From NCBI GenBank assembly GCA_021030905.1, contig JAGFMI010000004.1, forward strand, positions 1,240,001 to 1,304,000: a stretch of DNA of 64,000 nt, written 5' to 3'. The position numbers and the translations under genes are program-made. Source of the stretch: Pyrenula massariospora. Lineage: Eukaryota > Ascomycota > Eurotiomycetes > Pyrenulales > Pyrenulaceae. Shown piece by piece: positions 1-11,393 of the stretch. Under the pieces are notes generated by a model. It searched no databases, had not been told where the DNA came from, and saw only the letters and a list, made by a program, of their open reading frames with translations. Position 1 is the stretch's first letter; each line of letters starts with the position of its first letter.

Positions 1-1479
1 GGTAGAGCGCCAGGAGACAAGCCTGACTCCTCTTCCCGCTTCCTTTGGATCTGTTGGCTTGGATCCATTCCAGACATTTCCCGCTACCAAGGTCGCAGGC
101 GTTAATACTCTCCTAACCCACTGTGAGCCGCCCTCCCACTGCGAAGGCACCAAACATACTGATAGACTAGATCTCACGGTTTTCGTATCGGAGTCGTTTC
201 CTTTCTTCACCCAAGATGCTCTTCTTAACCTCTGGTGGCCAAGTATCGGTTCTGATGAGCTTCTCTTCCATACAACCCTCCTTCTCAGCTCCTTGGATCT
301 CGAGAAAAGGCGCTACCGCAAGCAAGGTGACAACCGGTGGAAACTAGCAATGCGCGAGTGCATTCGGCTACTGAGAGAACGGATCGACGAACAGACTCAG
401 ACGCAGGACATCTCCGATGAGACCATCGTTTCGGTAGCTTATTTAGCTGCCGTCGAGGTATTCGCCACCGACTCTTCCCTGTACAGTACAAGAGCTGACG
501 AAACATTCTGGCAGCATGAGCGAGGTGACTTCAAATCGTTACAGCTGCACGCCGAAGGTCTCCAGCGCATGATACAGCTGAGAGGCGGCCTCGACGCAAT
601 CAGGTCTACCCACTTGGTTGCAGCAAACATAATCTCATGGTAGAGTGCACTTCCCCCAATTTGCCACACGCCGGCGAGCTGACCGAGAACAGGATTCTGA
701 CGGTCGTCCTAGTCGAGGCGAGACCTCCAGAACTAGCATGCCTTGAATACAACGACTCTGCCGACATCTCCCCTAGCCAGCAGGATGACAGCTACGGCTC
801 ACCGCCATGGCTGCAAAGCTACCTCCCAGGAACTTTCACGCTCGAGGAGCTCGAGGCATCGGGCATCCACTATCCAGCAACCAGCCTCCTCATCGAAGTC
901 CGCCATCTGACCACGCGCTTCACCCGAGCCTCCGACCCCTCCCCAGCCGACGAGTGGATCTCCGTCTTCAACAACCTCTGCTCCCTCATCCAGAACCTCC
1001 TCCGCCTCTGCAACCCCCAGAACAGCAGCACCACCACCACCCCCGACCTCGCCGCCTTCCAACCCCTCCTCAACGACACCTCGCAGTCCGCCTGCCTCGC
1101 CGCCGCCCTGCACATCCTCCACCCCCTCTGCGGCATGCACCCGGACCCCACCCTCCTCGTCAACTGCCTCTCCTCCCGCCTCCGCAGCCTCCTCGCCTCC
1201 CTCATCCCGCACCTCTCCGCCTCCTCCCCGGGACGCACCACGCAGGAGATCTTCCTCTGGCTCCTGTCCGTCGGCGCGGTCTCGGCGCGCGCCAACGCCG
1301 TGGAGCGCGAGTGGTATCTGGGCCATCTGGTGGTGTTGACGGGCGACCTGGGGATCACGGGCTGGGAGGGCTTGAAGGGAACGCTGGCGCGGATGATGTG
1401 GAATGATATTCTCTGCGAGAGGGGGTTTGGGGCGTTGTGGAGGGAGGTGGTGGGGAAGAGGGAGGAGTTGGCTTGGTAG
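1..1479 (+). CDS. Fungal-specific transcription factor, C-terminal part (truncated at left edge)
   Basis: The reading frame is open from the window edge (frame 2) and the visible 474 residues carry no start, so the N-terminus, where a Zn2Cys6 DNA-binding cluster would be expected, lies outside. Exons are <1-639 and 693-1479. The 53-nt intron (GTAGAG...ACAG with a CTGAC branch-like site) restores the frame and joins ...NIISW to ILTVVLVEARPPEL, which fits the 'ISW..L..A.E.RP' segment of the Fungal_trans_2 (PF11951) family. The middle holds the typical helical signature (VSVAYLAAVEVF, then LQLHAEGLQRMIQLRGGL). The second exon is very rich in C at third codon positions. The likely role is a nuclear regulator of unknown targets. 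It converges with the GH16 gene downstream. The family call is good; the regulon cannot be inferred. Confidence 0.8.
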
Positions 1480-1803
1480 AGATTTTGTTGGGAGAGAGCC
1501 GGTTCGAATGGAGAATGCATGGAGAGGGGTTTTTTGAGCGTTTGCCTGCGATGTCTGAGAATGTACATACGTCGACAGGATTAGGAATACTTGCAGCATG
1601 AGTTCTTTATGGCCATGGCATGAAAGTTGGCTTCAGGGGACAGGCTTTTTGCACCACGAGGGACATCGAGAGAAACTTGGAATAATGCATACGAAGAGAA
1701 ACATTTATAAATTCTTCATAAAGATCACGTTCTTCATGTAGCTCAAAACATGCAAGTTTGTGAACGACTCCTACGAGCCGAAAGCCTGCCGCCAGCCAAT
1801 TCC
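1480..1803. other. Intergenic, convergent 3' ends
   Basis: Lies between the stop codons of the regulator and the GH16 gene. It should hold both 3'UTRs and poly(A) sites. No other coding or repeat signal is seen. Confidence 0.5.
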
Positions 1804-2529
1804 TCAATTATAACTCACAACATCCAGCCCCTTGATCTGGAACTTCGTCTCACTCGTCGGCCCAGGACTCCCACTACTCCCCTCCATCTGATAATCAATA
1901 ATCAACCAAAACCCCTTCCCAACATACCCCTTCCCCACCTGACTCGTCTGCACCGTCCCATCCAGATAAAACGTCGTCTTCACATCCACCCCATCCCCCA
2001 CATCCCTCAACTCCGCCCTCACCGTATGCCACGCCGTCGGGCTCGGGTAGCTCACGTCCTTCGCCGCAACGACACTACTCGTATTAAACGTATTGAACGA
2101 GATCTTGCCGTCGCCCTTCCACTCCGCGACGTCGATCTCCGGGGGCCAGCCCTGCGTCGCGGTGAGCCAGAAGGCCGGCCAGGTCCCGCGCTGGGTCGGG
2201 GCGATGAAGGAGGCGGTGAAGTCGAGGCCGCCGCCGGCGGCGACGGAGAAGTGCTGGTTCGCGAAGACGGTGCCGGAGGTGTAGGCGTAGTCGGGGGCGC
2301 CGGTGTGGTCGGAGGTTAGGGTGAGGATGTTGTTGGCGATTGTGGCGTGGGACTGGTCCATTCGGGCTGCGCCATTGTGGGTGGTACCCCAAGGGTAGTT
2401 GTAGGAGAAGTAGGATGTGAAGGTTGAGGTGGAGAAGAAGACGGTGGAGGGGATGAGTGTTGTTTGGGAAATGGTAGGAAGGGGGAAGAGGAGGGTTATG
2501 GGGAGGAGGCAGGAGACGCTGAATTTCAT
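1804..2529 (-). CDS. Secreted GH16-type (concanavalin A-like) glucanase/lectin
   Basis: A single exon of 241 residues. I chose the ATG at 2529 over the in-frame ATG at 2586 because it begins a clean signal peptide (MKFSVSCLLPITLLFPLPTIS). The motif EIDVAEW (E131, D133, E136) matches the catalytic ExDxxE signature of glycoside hydrolase family 16, where the first Glu is the nucleophile and the last the acid/base. It is preceded by a GTWPAFWL strand, as in GH16 folds. The protein has little beyond the jelly-roll domain, with no GPI signal or binding module. It probably acts outside the cell on beta-1,3/1,4-glucans or related polymers; the substrate cannot be read from sequence. A TATA-like box lies about 95 bp upstream. 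The antisense ORFs here are shadows. Confidence 0.85.
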   Translation of the reverse strand: MKFSVSCLLPITLLFPLPTISQTTLIPSTVFFSTSTFTSYFSYNYPWGTTHNGAARMDQSHATIANNILTLTSDHTGAPDYAYTSGTVFANQHFSVAAGGGLDFTASFIAPTQRGTWPAFWLTATQGWPPEIDVAEWKGDGKISFNTFNTSSVVAAKDVSYPSPTAWHTVRAELRDVGDGVDVKTTFYLDGTVQTSQVGKGYVGKGFWLIIDYQMEGSSGSPGPTSETKFQIKGLDVVSYN

Positions 2530-2623
2530 GACGGTGGTGGCGGAAGAATGGCTTCTTGGTGAGAAAAGTTCCCTGGATGGCTGCAAAAGCTGATGAGAAA
2601 AAGATGTCCTACCTTCTCTGACA

Positions 2624-2631
2624 TTTATAAA
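2624..2631 (-). promoter_or_regulatory. TATA-like box of the GH16 gene
   Basis: Reads TTTATAAA on either strand, about 95 bp upstream of the chosen ATG (2529). That is a reasonable distance for a core promoter and supports the downstream start. Confidence 0.4.
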
Positions 2632-4502
2632 GTAGTAGTTGTTGCAGACATAAATCCATCCGGCTCATCATGTTCAGTGTTCAATGTTGGGATCCATTAC
2701 CGGGAAATTGGCAACGTCCTGTACTAATGGTACATGTTCTGTAGTACGGAAATACATTTGATTAAAATCTGGGGTAAAAGAAGCCTTCCAGTGAAATGCC
2801 GTCAAGATCAGCTGCAGAGCGCGGGCCGTTGATCAGCAATACATATGTGGCTGCAGATTGGTGGAAGGTTTCAGGTGTATGATGTTTCGGGGGCGAAGGT
2901 TTCATGTTTCCTTAATGGAGCGTTGAGACCTCGCTGCATATTGGACCGAAGCACCCTGGACATTGACCATAAGGTGAAATAGATCAAGACCTGAGCTAGA
3001 ACTGCACTGAAGATTCGGCGGAATCTGGCTGTTCATGTTCTGTAGCGGGTTCGAGGACGCGGACAATGCAAGCTCGTGGATAGCAAATTCCAGATCCATT
3101 TTCCAGCTAAAGAAGTGAAAATTATGACAGAGACAGCGGAGAGGAAACTGGAACGCGTCAGTATCCACCGACTAGTAGAAGAAATCCTAGATTGCAGAAT
3201 ATGATTCCAGTAGGAATCATAATTGGTATCCTAAAGCAAAGAGGAGAAAGCTGAGACTGGGGGTGAGAAGGTGGAAGAAGCTACGGAGACGAAATGATTA
3301 ACACACGCGCCTCTGCGGGTTAGTCAATCTTGTACAAAATATTTTGCTGGGCTGCGATCCAGTCTAGTCAAATATGCCTACAGACGATGCAGAACCTCGA
3401 CATCGAAATTCGTCGCGGTCGTTCTGCGCCGTTCGCTGATACTGTTGGCGTTGTTCAAGGACGACAAGTGCCCACCGCAGGGTGACTAGAGCGCCTCCGA
3501 AATCGTTCCAGGCACCAAGGACATCGTTAGTCGCAATTCTGGTCTTCATAGCATTAAGTCCCAGTCATTTTCATTTCACACCGCTGACCTTTTTCTTAAG
3601 GTCTATATCGGGTTCCGACGCACGTGTCTCCCAAGAAGTCGGCCAGACGACGCACATTCAAGATCGCAACCGAGGCCTATCGCCAATTGGAATCGTGCGC
3701 AGCACACCTTGACTCAGAACATCGCACACCGGGAGTCGAAGCTTGTCCGCACTTTAACAAAGATCGTCTCCGTTAGAGGCGCGCAATTAGTGCAGCATCA
3801 CCCTGCAAGGCGCCTTGACCCTGGCCTCTAAAATTATATGCAAAATTGTGATTGGCTGGTAGAGTTTGGCACATGCATTTCATCAACGCTGGTTGCGCAG
3901 GCCCTGTCCTTAAGAGCACTTCGAATATTTTTCCTGCCTTGGGACCTTGTCTTTGCACCGCGTACTATGCCCCTAGATGAAAGACCAAGGATGATCTCAA
4001 AGACTAAAGATAAGGCTGCATGCGTCTACGAGAGAACAACCGACCTTCTTGGTTGCCTTCCAGATCACATTCGATGGCGACTGGGACCTCAACCAAGAAC
4101 GGGCTTAGCCTTTGAACCTTCCGGCTATTTTCGTGAGTCCTACTACGGAAGAACAAGATATGACCATTGAATGCAGATATCCTTGTGCCTTGAAAAAGCG
4201 ATCTCGAACACAATGACGAAAGCCGCAAAGAGATGGAGTCGTAATCGGATACACCTACGAATCATATCATGGCATGTGCCAGGATGTCGATTTATCCTGT
4301 AAGCCACCGTAGCAATTCTGCCAAAGGCCTTGCAATAGGTAGGCTGAAGCTGGCGAGCCTTATCTTTAAACATCCTTCCACCTTGGTGCTTGGTCTGCCT
4401 CTTTCCTCTCGTGGCTCTTTGAAGGCTTAAGGTCCCTCGATTTTGATCTAACGGAATTCACGAACTTTTGCTCGTTTTCAATCTTGAAGTTTCCATCTCG
4501 CC
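2632..4502. other. Long intergenic region
   Basis: About 1.9 kb. It contains short ORFs (88 aa on minus at 2902-3168; 110 aa on plus at 3838-4170) that show no family features, splice context or consistent codon bias. I see no repeat, tRNA or transposon ends. It probably holds the divergent promoters of the GH16 gene and of the membrane-protein gene starting at 4503. Confidence 0.4.
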
Positions 4503-7112
4503 ATGGGGACTGTCATTGCGAAGAGTCTCTCGGACAACCCAGCCTACACCGGAATTTGGATAAATTGGTCCCATGGTCGCATTCAAGGCGCGGTTATAAC
4601 TCTCACACACCGAGATGGTGGCCTTCTCACAGCGTTCCTAGCTTTGTTTGTCACAGTCGTAGCAACAAGCTTCTGGCGCTTGTTTTGCTTTGCTGCTCAC
4701 TTCATACTTTCTGCTGGACATAGTCCACAAGATGGGCTATATCGTGAGTTAACATGATCTCGGGAGAACATCCTGTCTTAACTCAGGACACCAGATCAAC
4801 GCCAGGCAGCATTTCGGAATGCCACCACCGAAGTTGCTGGACTCCGATACTTCATCTATATGGCCTTAGCCTGGCGAAGAAATGCAAAAAGCCTGTGGAG
4901 AATCATACCATTCATCGGTGTCACAACGTTGTTGATGGTTGCCTTCTGAGTCGCTAGTATTTTCTCTTCTCAGGTATGTAGCGGTAAGATGGGTTTCTTA
5001 AACGGCTTTACATCTCTTTGGTTCACTTTCAACACTCGCAGAATTTCAACACCTTGCGTCTTCGTTCCCTACTTGAACGAATAATGCTCGACTAGCCTGC
5101 AACACAAATGCATTGCTTGTAGGGTGTGAACCGTCAAGCGCTGGTGAGATCATACAGCAAGCGATTCCGTTTCTTCTGATACCTCATGAGTAGCGTCCTT
5201 GCATGATGTACTTTCTGACAAAGACAGATTGCCACAACGACCGGCGACGAGGTTCTGATCTCTAGTCCAAGGTGCGGAACTATTGCCGGCTTTAACTTCC
5301 CCAAGTTGGAAGATTACTATAGAGATTTCGTACCGTATACCAATGAGCTTGCCGTAGCCAGCTCAGCGTATGCCCAGCAATGTTACATTAGCGACAACAC
5401 GACAGGATCTGGAGAATGCTTGGGATATGTTAAGAGTGGCTTACCGATGACGACCTATGGCAATGCGAGCTGCCCATTTCCAGGGGGAGATAAAATTTGT
5501 CTTAGAGAAGCGGGAAATCTTCATATCGACACTGGAATCATTGACTCTCACGAGCATTTGGGTATCAACGCCCCTCCAGCAAATCGATTCGGCATGCAAT
5601 TTAACCTCAAGTGCGCTCCGCTGTTGACGGAAGGGTATACACGCAGGCAGAAAACCGATAATGTGACAACCCAAGATGATAATTTGGAGTATCTGTACGG
5701 TGGTCGAATCTCTGAATACGGCGAGACAAATTCAACATCGCGCGTTACTTACCAGTATCCTCTTAGAGGACAGATATTCCCAAATGAAGAGACTGATTTC
5801 ATTGTCGGGTATGATATTCCTGTCGAGGTATACATATATTTACTAAGCCTTCATTAGATCCATACGAAGCGAAGGTGGAAAGCTCTTCTCACCAATACCG
5901 GAGCTCAATGCTAGCAAGCCTGGCGAAGTGGTTTTCTTGGTTTTTATTTCTGCGAATGGTGTCAATTATATTGAACCGGTTGACGATGACGTGTTCTCTG
6001 CCCATCAGCCTGCTCCTCCTCTCCAAGACATTAATGGCCTAAATCAGGGTGACATACCAGTGTTTCACGCGGACCAGCCTACAGGAGTCCTTGGCTGCGT
6101 AACACTGCTGGATTTGTGGAACCCATATAGAAATCTCTCCACGCCACTTATGCTTGTTGACACGGAAGACAGAGTAGCTCAAACCTTACAGCTTAATCAA
6201 AGACAGTTCAATACCATGGACATCATGTTAACGGCATGGGAGGGAATGGATTGTACCGTCCAGGGTTTGCTCACTAATCCAGTGACAACGTCGCTGCTAG
6301 TAAGAAACAGTTTATCCTCTACTCGCGTTGGACCGCTACCTTCGAATCAATGGCAGAAAGAAGTAGCGCATTGGCAAGCTACAGCTCTTGCAAGACTACA
6401 AAGAGGCTTGCTCGAACAATTCACTGGTCCGTCCGATCCCTCCGTCGATAGCTATGTCAATACGACGAGGTCCGATGACCAAAAAGCACTATGCAAGACA
6501 CAGGTGAGTTTACGTGCCCGTCGACCATCAACTGCTACTGATACCTCCCAGAAAATCAGGAGTACAGCCTACTCCTCCTTCAGCGTCCTTGGTCTTTCTC
6601 TTACCCTCGTTCTCGGCAGCTTTATCATACTCTTCTCGCTCACAATAGACCGAATCCTCCTGTTTACGCAACGATGGCACGGACACGGGATTTTCCAAAG
6701 ACTAGAATGGATCTCCAACGAAACACTCCAGCTCCAACGCATGGCGCACGAAGAGCTGGGCTGCGGAACATGGACCGGCGCCGAGAAGAAGGTCCCGGTG
6801 ACGGCCGAAAACGAAATACTCGCTCTCCTGAACGTAGAGGATCGAGCGCATCCAAGTCTAGCTCGTGCGTCGCCCACCGTTCCTGAAAAGGTTGACAAGC
6901 AAGAAATTGAGGCTGTGGAGGTGGGAAGGAAAGAGTGTGGTCTGCCTGCTGGCCGACCTGAAAATGTCCGTGGCTCAGATGTCATTGACCTCTCACGAGA
7001 TGGCTACGATGCGAGGCAACTTCGCAAAGAGACTGGCTCGGCTGTAGTACAGGTCATCGAGAGCTCTACTACTAGCCAGGGATCTACTTCACCTGTCGAC
7101 GGTCGTCCCTAA
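4503..7112 (+). pseudogene. Multi-spanning fungal membrane protein, probably broken
   Basis: Resembles a widespread uncharacterised family of filamentous-ascomycete membrane proteins, recognised from the N-terminal pattern (SDNP.YTG.W..WS.G...G, then a transmembrane segment before a YHQRQAAFRNATT loop), an extracellular-type middle rich in Cys and N-glycosylation sites, and the C-terminal block EW.SNETLQLQRMAHEE.G.GTW after a last transmembrane segment. Apparent exons: 4503-4743, 4795-4973, 5228-5827, 5858-6503, 6552-7112. Three oddities stand out. An in-frame TGA at 4947-4949 sits inside a hydrophobic helix with the frame continuing normally after it. A one-step frame change is needed around 5900-5912. 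The apparent intron at 5828-5857 is only 30 nt, while the one at 4974-5227 is 254 nt, unusually long here. Either the gene is decaying or the assembly has errors. The function is unknown. Confidence 0.6.
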
Positions 7113-8323
7113 ATCTTTGGCGAAATGCAGCGAATTCTACTACTAATTTGGTCTTTTGCCTCCCTACTCCGGAGAAAAGAGATCGTTGGCACAGGATCAT
7201 AATAGCACCCGGTCGTCTCAATCTCGAAGGCCATACTTTACTCGTGTCGACCTTGAAGTACAAGAGACTTAAAGAGACATCATACTGCAAGAGAAGGTAA
7301 CATCCGTCCTAGCCCCACCACGCTATGAGAAGAGACCGCACTTTTCCGCAACTCAGATCTGAGTTCCAATAAGTTCATCGAATTGGCTCGGGGACGTGGG
7401 GTGCCTTCAGGGGAAATGCCCGAAAACTCTGACTGCCTGGTACGCTCACTGTGGACTTCTACAATCCAACCGCCTGCGGCTGCGTTCGCCGTTCATGAGG
7501 GAGGCACTAAAACTTTGCGTGGCGTATCCGGACCTGCTAGTGTGTTGCTCCGAGGTCCCTGGCATTGCGAACAGCGGTGGGGACTATGAAGGGGTAGTCG
7601 GAGGAATTCAAAGGCGTAGATCTGGTGCGAGAAGAAAGGCGGTTGTGGGCAAACTCGTGAGGAGTCACCTCTGAGTTGTCGGGGTTACTGGTTCGATATG
7701 TCTTTGACGAGCAGTGGGTAAGAGGCAGGGGAGGAAGATCTATGAGATGATGATTTCGAGGAGATTACTGAAGTTCTTTTGATAGTAGAGACGGAGAATG
7801 ATCAAACGTCGTGCACTAGCCGTTCGCATAGGAAACTCTATATCCTACATGATATTACAAAGTAATATTAGAGGGCATAAATGTTCATGGAGGATGCTTT
7901 TCATTGTGGGTAGAGTGCTTAGTGACCGCGAAGCGAGATGATGTGAGCAAGTATACGACCTTTTCCTGTCATATTTCATCATGGGGAAAGGCAGAGGGTA
8001 GGGGGACGCTCGTCGTGTACCATAACTCTAGTGATAATGCGTTAGGATAAGGAAAACGGGTGGAAAAAGGTAGACGGTTGTGACAGGGGCGGAAGTCTCT
8101 CATTTACGATAGATTGTATGAGCTTGTCAGCCGAGGATATATAGGCTAAGCTAATGCGAGCACGATGCAATGAGTAGGTTACTGCATGCCTCAGTGCCCT
8201 TCCTCACTTCCGCTGAGCATTCAAGGACATAAAAGCTAAGGTAAGGCAAAAAAGATGTGCGACAGGAGGCAACCTCTGCAAGCCCTTGCTCTGCATAGCC
8301 GGTATCCCCATATATATTCTGCT
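7113..8323. other. Intergenic region
   Basis: Between the 3' ends of the membrane-protein gene and RPS1 (convergent). Small overlapping ORFs at 7383-7674 have no recognisable features. I see no repeats or RNA genes. Confidence 0.4.
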
Positions 8324-9313
8324 TTACACATTCTCCAAAATTTGCTCCTTGAACTCCCTCTCCACCTTTTGTCCTTGGTCGTCCGTTCCAGACTCGCCGT
8401 GAAGACCAAGGAGAGCACCGAGATCGAATTTGGGGGCTTTGAGAAGTTTCACCTTCCGGACGTGTACCTAGAAAGAGCATAGTCAGCGAATTTTACAAAG
8501 CTAAAGTCAACATAGTTTTTACGCACATTCTGCAGAGGATAGATGCCTTGTGTCGACTTCTCGATCTCTCTCCCAATAACCTCAGGAATAAGCTTCCCGG
8601 TGAGCTGTGCCAGTGTGCAGCTCGTCGCCTCCTTCTGGACAATCTCCGTCATCTTCTTCCTGATCGCTCTGATCTGCGAACTCCGTGCATACGTAGTCTT
8701 TTTGATCTGGTTTGGTCTCCGCTTCGTGAAGGCAATGCAGAAGATTCTGAGGAGGTATTCATCGGTAGTCTTGACGGTAACATTGGCCTCAATTAGCGTC
8801 TGCCATTTCCTGACCAATGATCGCAGCTTGTCTGATGTAAAGTCTAGACCGTGGAAGTTCGTGAGACAATTCTTGCCCTGGACTTCGTCGACACGGAGCT
8901 TGACCTTGCGGAAGGCGTGGTCCTCGTCACTTTGGAGGTCGGCAAGGGAGACTTCGAAAATTCGGCCTTTGAGGGCGTCGTTTGCGTTCTTGAGACCGGT
9001 TGTTCTGTTTACGAGGGTCTTGCCGACGCTAGAAGGTTGTTAGATTTTGCCAGACCAGATCAAATAATTGGACATCGTACTCTCGAACTTGGAATGTGGA
9101 TGGAGCCTAATGGCCATCAGTATCTAGAAGTCGCACGCTGATCTGAAGTTCACAGCACCTTAACAGAATACCAGTCTTTCCTTGCGAATGGGTCTTGTGT
9201 TCTCTTCTTGAGACCTTTTTTACCCTTGGAGAGGCGCTTGTTCCTGTATGCGTCTTCAGCAAATTATCAAATCAGGGAAAGTGATCGTGATTGACTAACT
9301 TCCCAACGGCCAT
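8324..9313 (-). CDS. RPS1: 40S ribosomal protein S1 (eS1, S3Ae family)
   Basis: Hand-assembled from five exons: 9300-9313, 9159-9243, 9081-9106, 8527-9028 and 8324-8467, giving 256 residues, the normal length for fungal eS1. It begins [18 protein letters not shown] and contains the family blocks [36 protein letters not shown] and [21 protein letters not shown], then [10 protein letters not shown]. All introns are short (56, 52, 52 and 59 nt) with GT..AG ends. The first exon has only 14 coding nt and the third only 26 nt, so an ORF-only search sees just the large exon. eS1 sits on the 40S subunit near the mRNA exit. It is followed 3' to 5' by URC1 on the same strand, with 285 bp between. Confidence 0.96.
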
Positions 9314-9459
9314 GATTGCGACTAATCTATCAATTCACAGAGTCGATAGATTTGCTCACTCGAGGCGCGATCGTTCTGGAAAGATGTGGTGGTAGTATGG
9401 GCGCGCATCCAAGGCATCGAATTGTCGCAGCCGAAATTGTGTGTGCGGATGCTGTGGGT

Positions 9460-9465
9460 CACGTG
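9460..9465. promoter_or_regulatory. CACGTG E-box upstream of RPS1
   Basis: A perfect CACGTG palindrome (within TCACGTG) lies about 147 bp upstream of the RPS1 start. Such sites bind bHLH factors of the Cbf1 type, which act at ribosomal-protein promoters in some ascomycete yeasts. Its use here is inference. Confidence 0.3.
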
Positions 9466-9598
9466 TAGTCGAGGCTTGGCACTTCCTTATGCCGATGTAA
9501 AGCCGAGGAGGGGAAGGGGGGAAAGCTTCTTGAGCGCTCCAAAAGCACCACGTCTAGATGCATCAAGGTATGCTTAAATTGTAAATAGATTCGTATCT

Positions 9599-11393
9599 CT
9601 AATGATCTATGTCATCCCAAGCTCTTCCTTGCACGGCTGCCAATTCTTCCATAGACAAAACTTTCCCTGTCGTAAAATATCCAGCATGAATCTTTGCATC
9701 AATCTCGACACGGCTATCCGCTGGGATCATCTCATCTGGGATTGGTACCCGCTCATGAATCGGTATGCCTTGCTCCACGATCGCATCATGCTTCATATTC
9801 GACATACTTAGCATACGGTCAATCTTCTGAATTCCCAGCCAGTGTAGGATATCTGGCATCAGCGCTTGGAACCGCATGTCTTTAACACCTGCGATATTCT
9901 CGGTCCGCTTGAAATACTCACTCGCCTTATCTGATCCTCGCTTTCTTGCATTGTAGACGAGATATTTCGTGACTTCGCCAAGTGCGCGGCCTTCTTTACG
10001 GAAGTAGATCACAACACCACTTCCTCCTTTTTGGGCTTCTTTGACTGCTTCTTCAACACCGAAAATCAAGTAAGGCCTGTTCAAGACGCACATTAGCCTC
10101 AATAAGAAGAAAATGTAATGGCAGAAATGAATGTAGATCGAGATGCACAAGGAAATGCAAATTCCTCACCTGCATGTACAAATGTCAGAGCCAAAGACGT
10201 CGCTACCATTACACTCATCATGAACACGAAGCGCAAGGCGCACGTTTGGGTCTGCCATCTTTGCTGGATCTCCGAAGGCATAGACTGTCAGGCCGCCAAT
10301 TGGTGGGAGGAAAATCTTGATGTCGCTCCTTGTGATAAGCTCAGGGAAAGATCCACCGGTGTGCTCGAATAAAGCAAGACGGAGAGTCTGCTCGTCTAAG
10401 AACACTTTTAGGACTGATTACAAACTGTGTCATGTTACAACATACCGATTCCAAATCTCTCAGCTACACCTGGTAGATACCACACAGGCTCCACGGCAAC
10501 CTTCGTCACTGCGAGCTCGCCTGTTGAATTGAGGCAGATTTTCCCATCTGGAACCAGTCTTCCAGAACGCACACTTTCTTCAAGCTCAGGGAGCTTCATG
10601 TGAGCCCTTGTGATTGCAATTGTCGGTCTGATCTCAACGTCTTCTGATTTGATTGTTTCATGAAATATCCAGGGGGAGAGATGACCCCAAGGATCCATAG
10701 AGACAATTTTTTTCTTGTCGCCCCACGTTGGGAATGGCCCGATCTCAACTGCAGGCTGCGTATTGGTGAAGTCAGGCCGATGGTCTACCAAGAGATTCTT
10801 GCTCGCGACAGCTAGGGCGTGGTAGATGGAGTATGAGCCACCATGAGCGCCGATTGCTATAGTCAAGAGTTAGTGTCTGTGGTTAGTGCGACCAATGACT
10901 ACTCACCATTTCGCCTTCGAATAGTGTTCGGCTGACGACTTACAACAACAGGTCCGCGTTGTCTAGAATCGGGCTCTCCCCAGCTCATAGGAAGTGGATC
11001 GATGCCTGCTTGATTTGGGTAGGTAGTCAAAATAATGCGCGATGTTCCAGATGTTTTACGGTTTTGTGTGGGCGGAGGGGAAGCACTCTCAGGGAGCCGA
11101 ATCTCTGCAGCATTGGAGGTCGCAGGCGATGATGAGGGTGGAGGCATCTTAGCGACTTTTGAAAATTGCATAGGGTCGATACTAGGTGATCCCGTAGGTA
11201 TCGTTTCATGATGTTGAGCGTAAGAGTTTGTGCCAGATGGAGGGCGAGAGTCTTGGATACGCTTAGTGACATCGATTTTGGCTGCAACAGCCTCAACAGA
11301 GGCTTTGAGGCTGGCATTGTCTTCCTGTAACTGCTTCAGAGTAGCTAATATATGTGGTAACGCCGTATGTTCTAGGGATCCGTTGGACGTCAT
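9599..11393 (-). CDS. URC1: Uracil catabolism protein URC1, GTP cyclohydrolase II family
   Basis: Four exons (10907-11393, 10446-10856, 10170-10395, 9599-10076) encode 533 residues. Introns are 50, 50 and 93 nt. The N-terminus has a coiled-coil-like LKQLQEDNASLKASVEAV stretch and a low-complexity linker. Next comes the GTP_CH_N-type domain (IGAHGGSYSIYHALAVA; PTIAITRAHMKLPEL). The cyclohydrolase-II-like core follows, with RVHDECNGSDVFGSDICTC (Cys residues placed like the zinc ligands of GTP cyclohydrolase II) and VVIYFRKEGRALGEV, matching the RQEGRG loop. In Lachancea kluyveri, URC1 is needed to use uracil as a nitrogen source through the URC pathway rather than for riboflavin synthesis. The long N-terminal extension separates this from RIB1-type enzymes. 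No other URC gene is in the window. Confidence 0.9.

Noticed and set aside
637-643. Apparent frameshift between two ORFs of the left-edge regulator
   Set aside because: A normal 53-nt GT..AG intron (640-692) joins the two frames and gives the expected family sequence, so no frameshift is needed.
799-1599. 266-aa antisense ORF
   Set aside because: Lies opposite the C-rich exon of the regulator; its Glu/Gly/Val-rich repetitive product is a codon-bias shadow.
1750-2319. 189-aa plus ORF opposite the GH16 gene
   Set aside because: Pro/Arg-rich product typical of an antisense shadow; the GH16 frame has a signal peptide and catalytic motif.
3838-4170. 110-aa ORF
   Set aside because: No domain, poor codon pattern, no splice partner.
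4917-4949. A 33-nt intron that would remove the in-frame TGA
   Set aside because: It would also remove the hydrophobic segment GVTTLLMVAF expected in this helix, and is shorter than any credible intron here.
5828-5914. Longer 87-nt intron ending at GCTAG
   Set aside because: It joins into the wrong frame and deletes family-like sequence.
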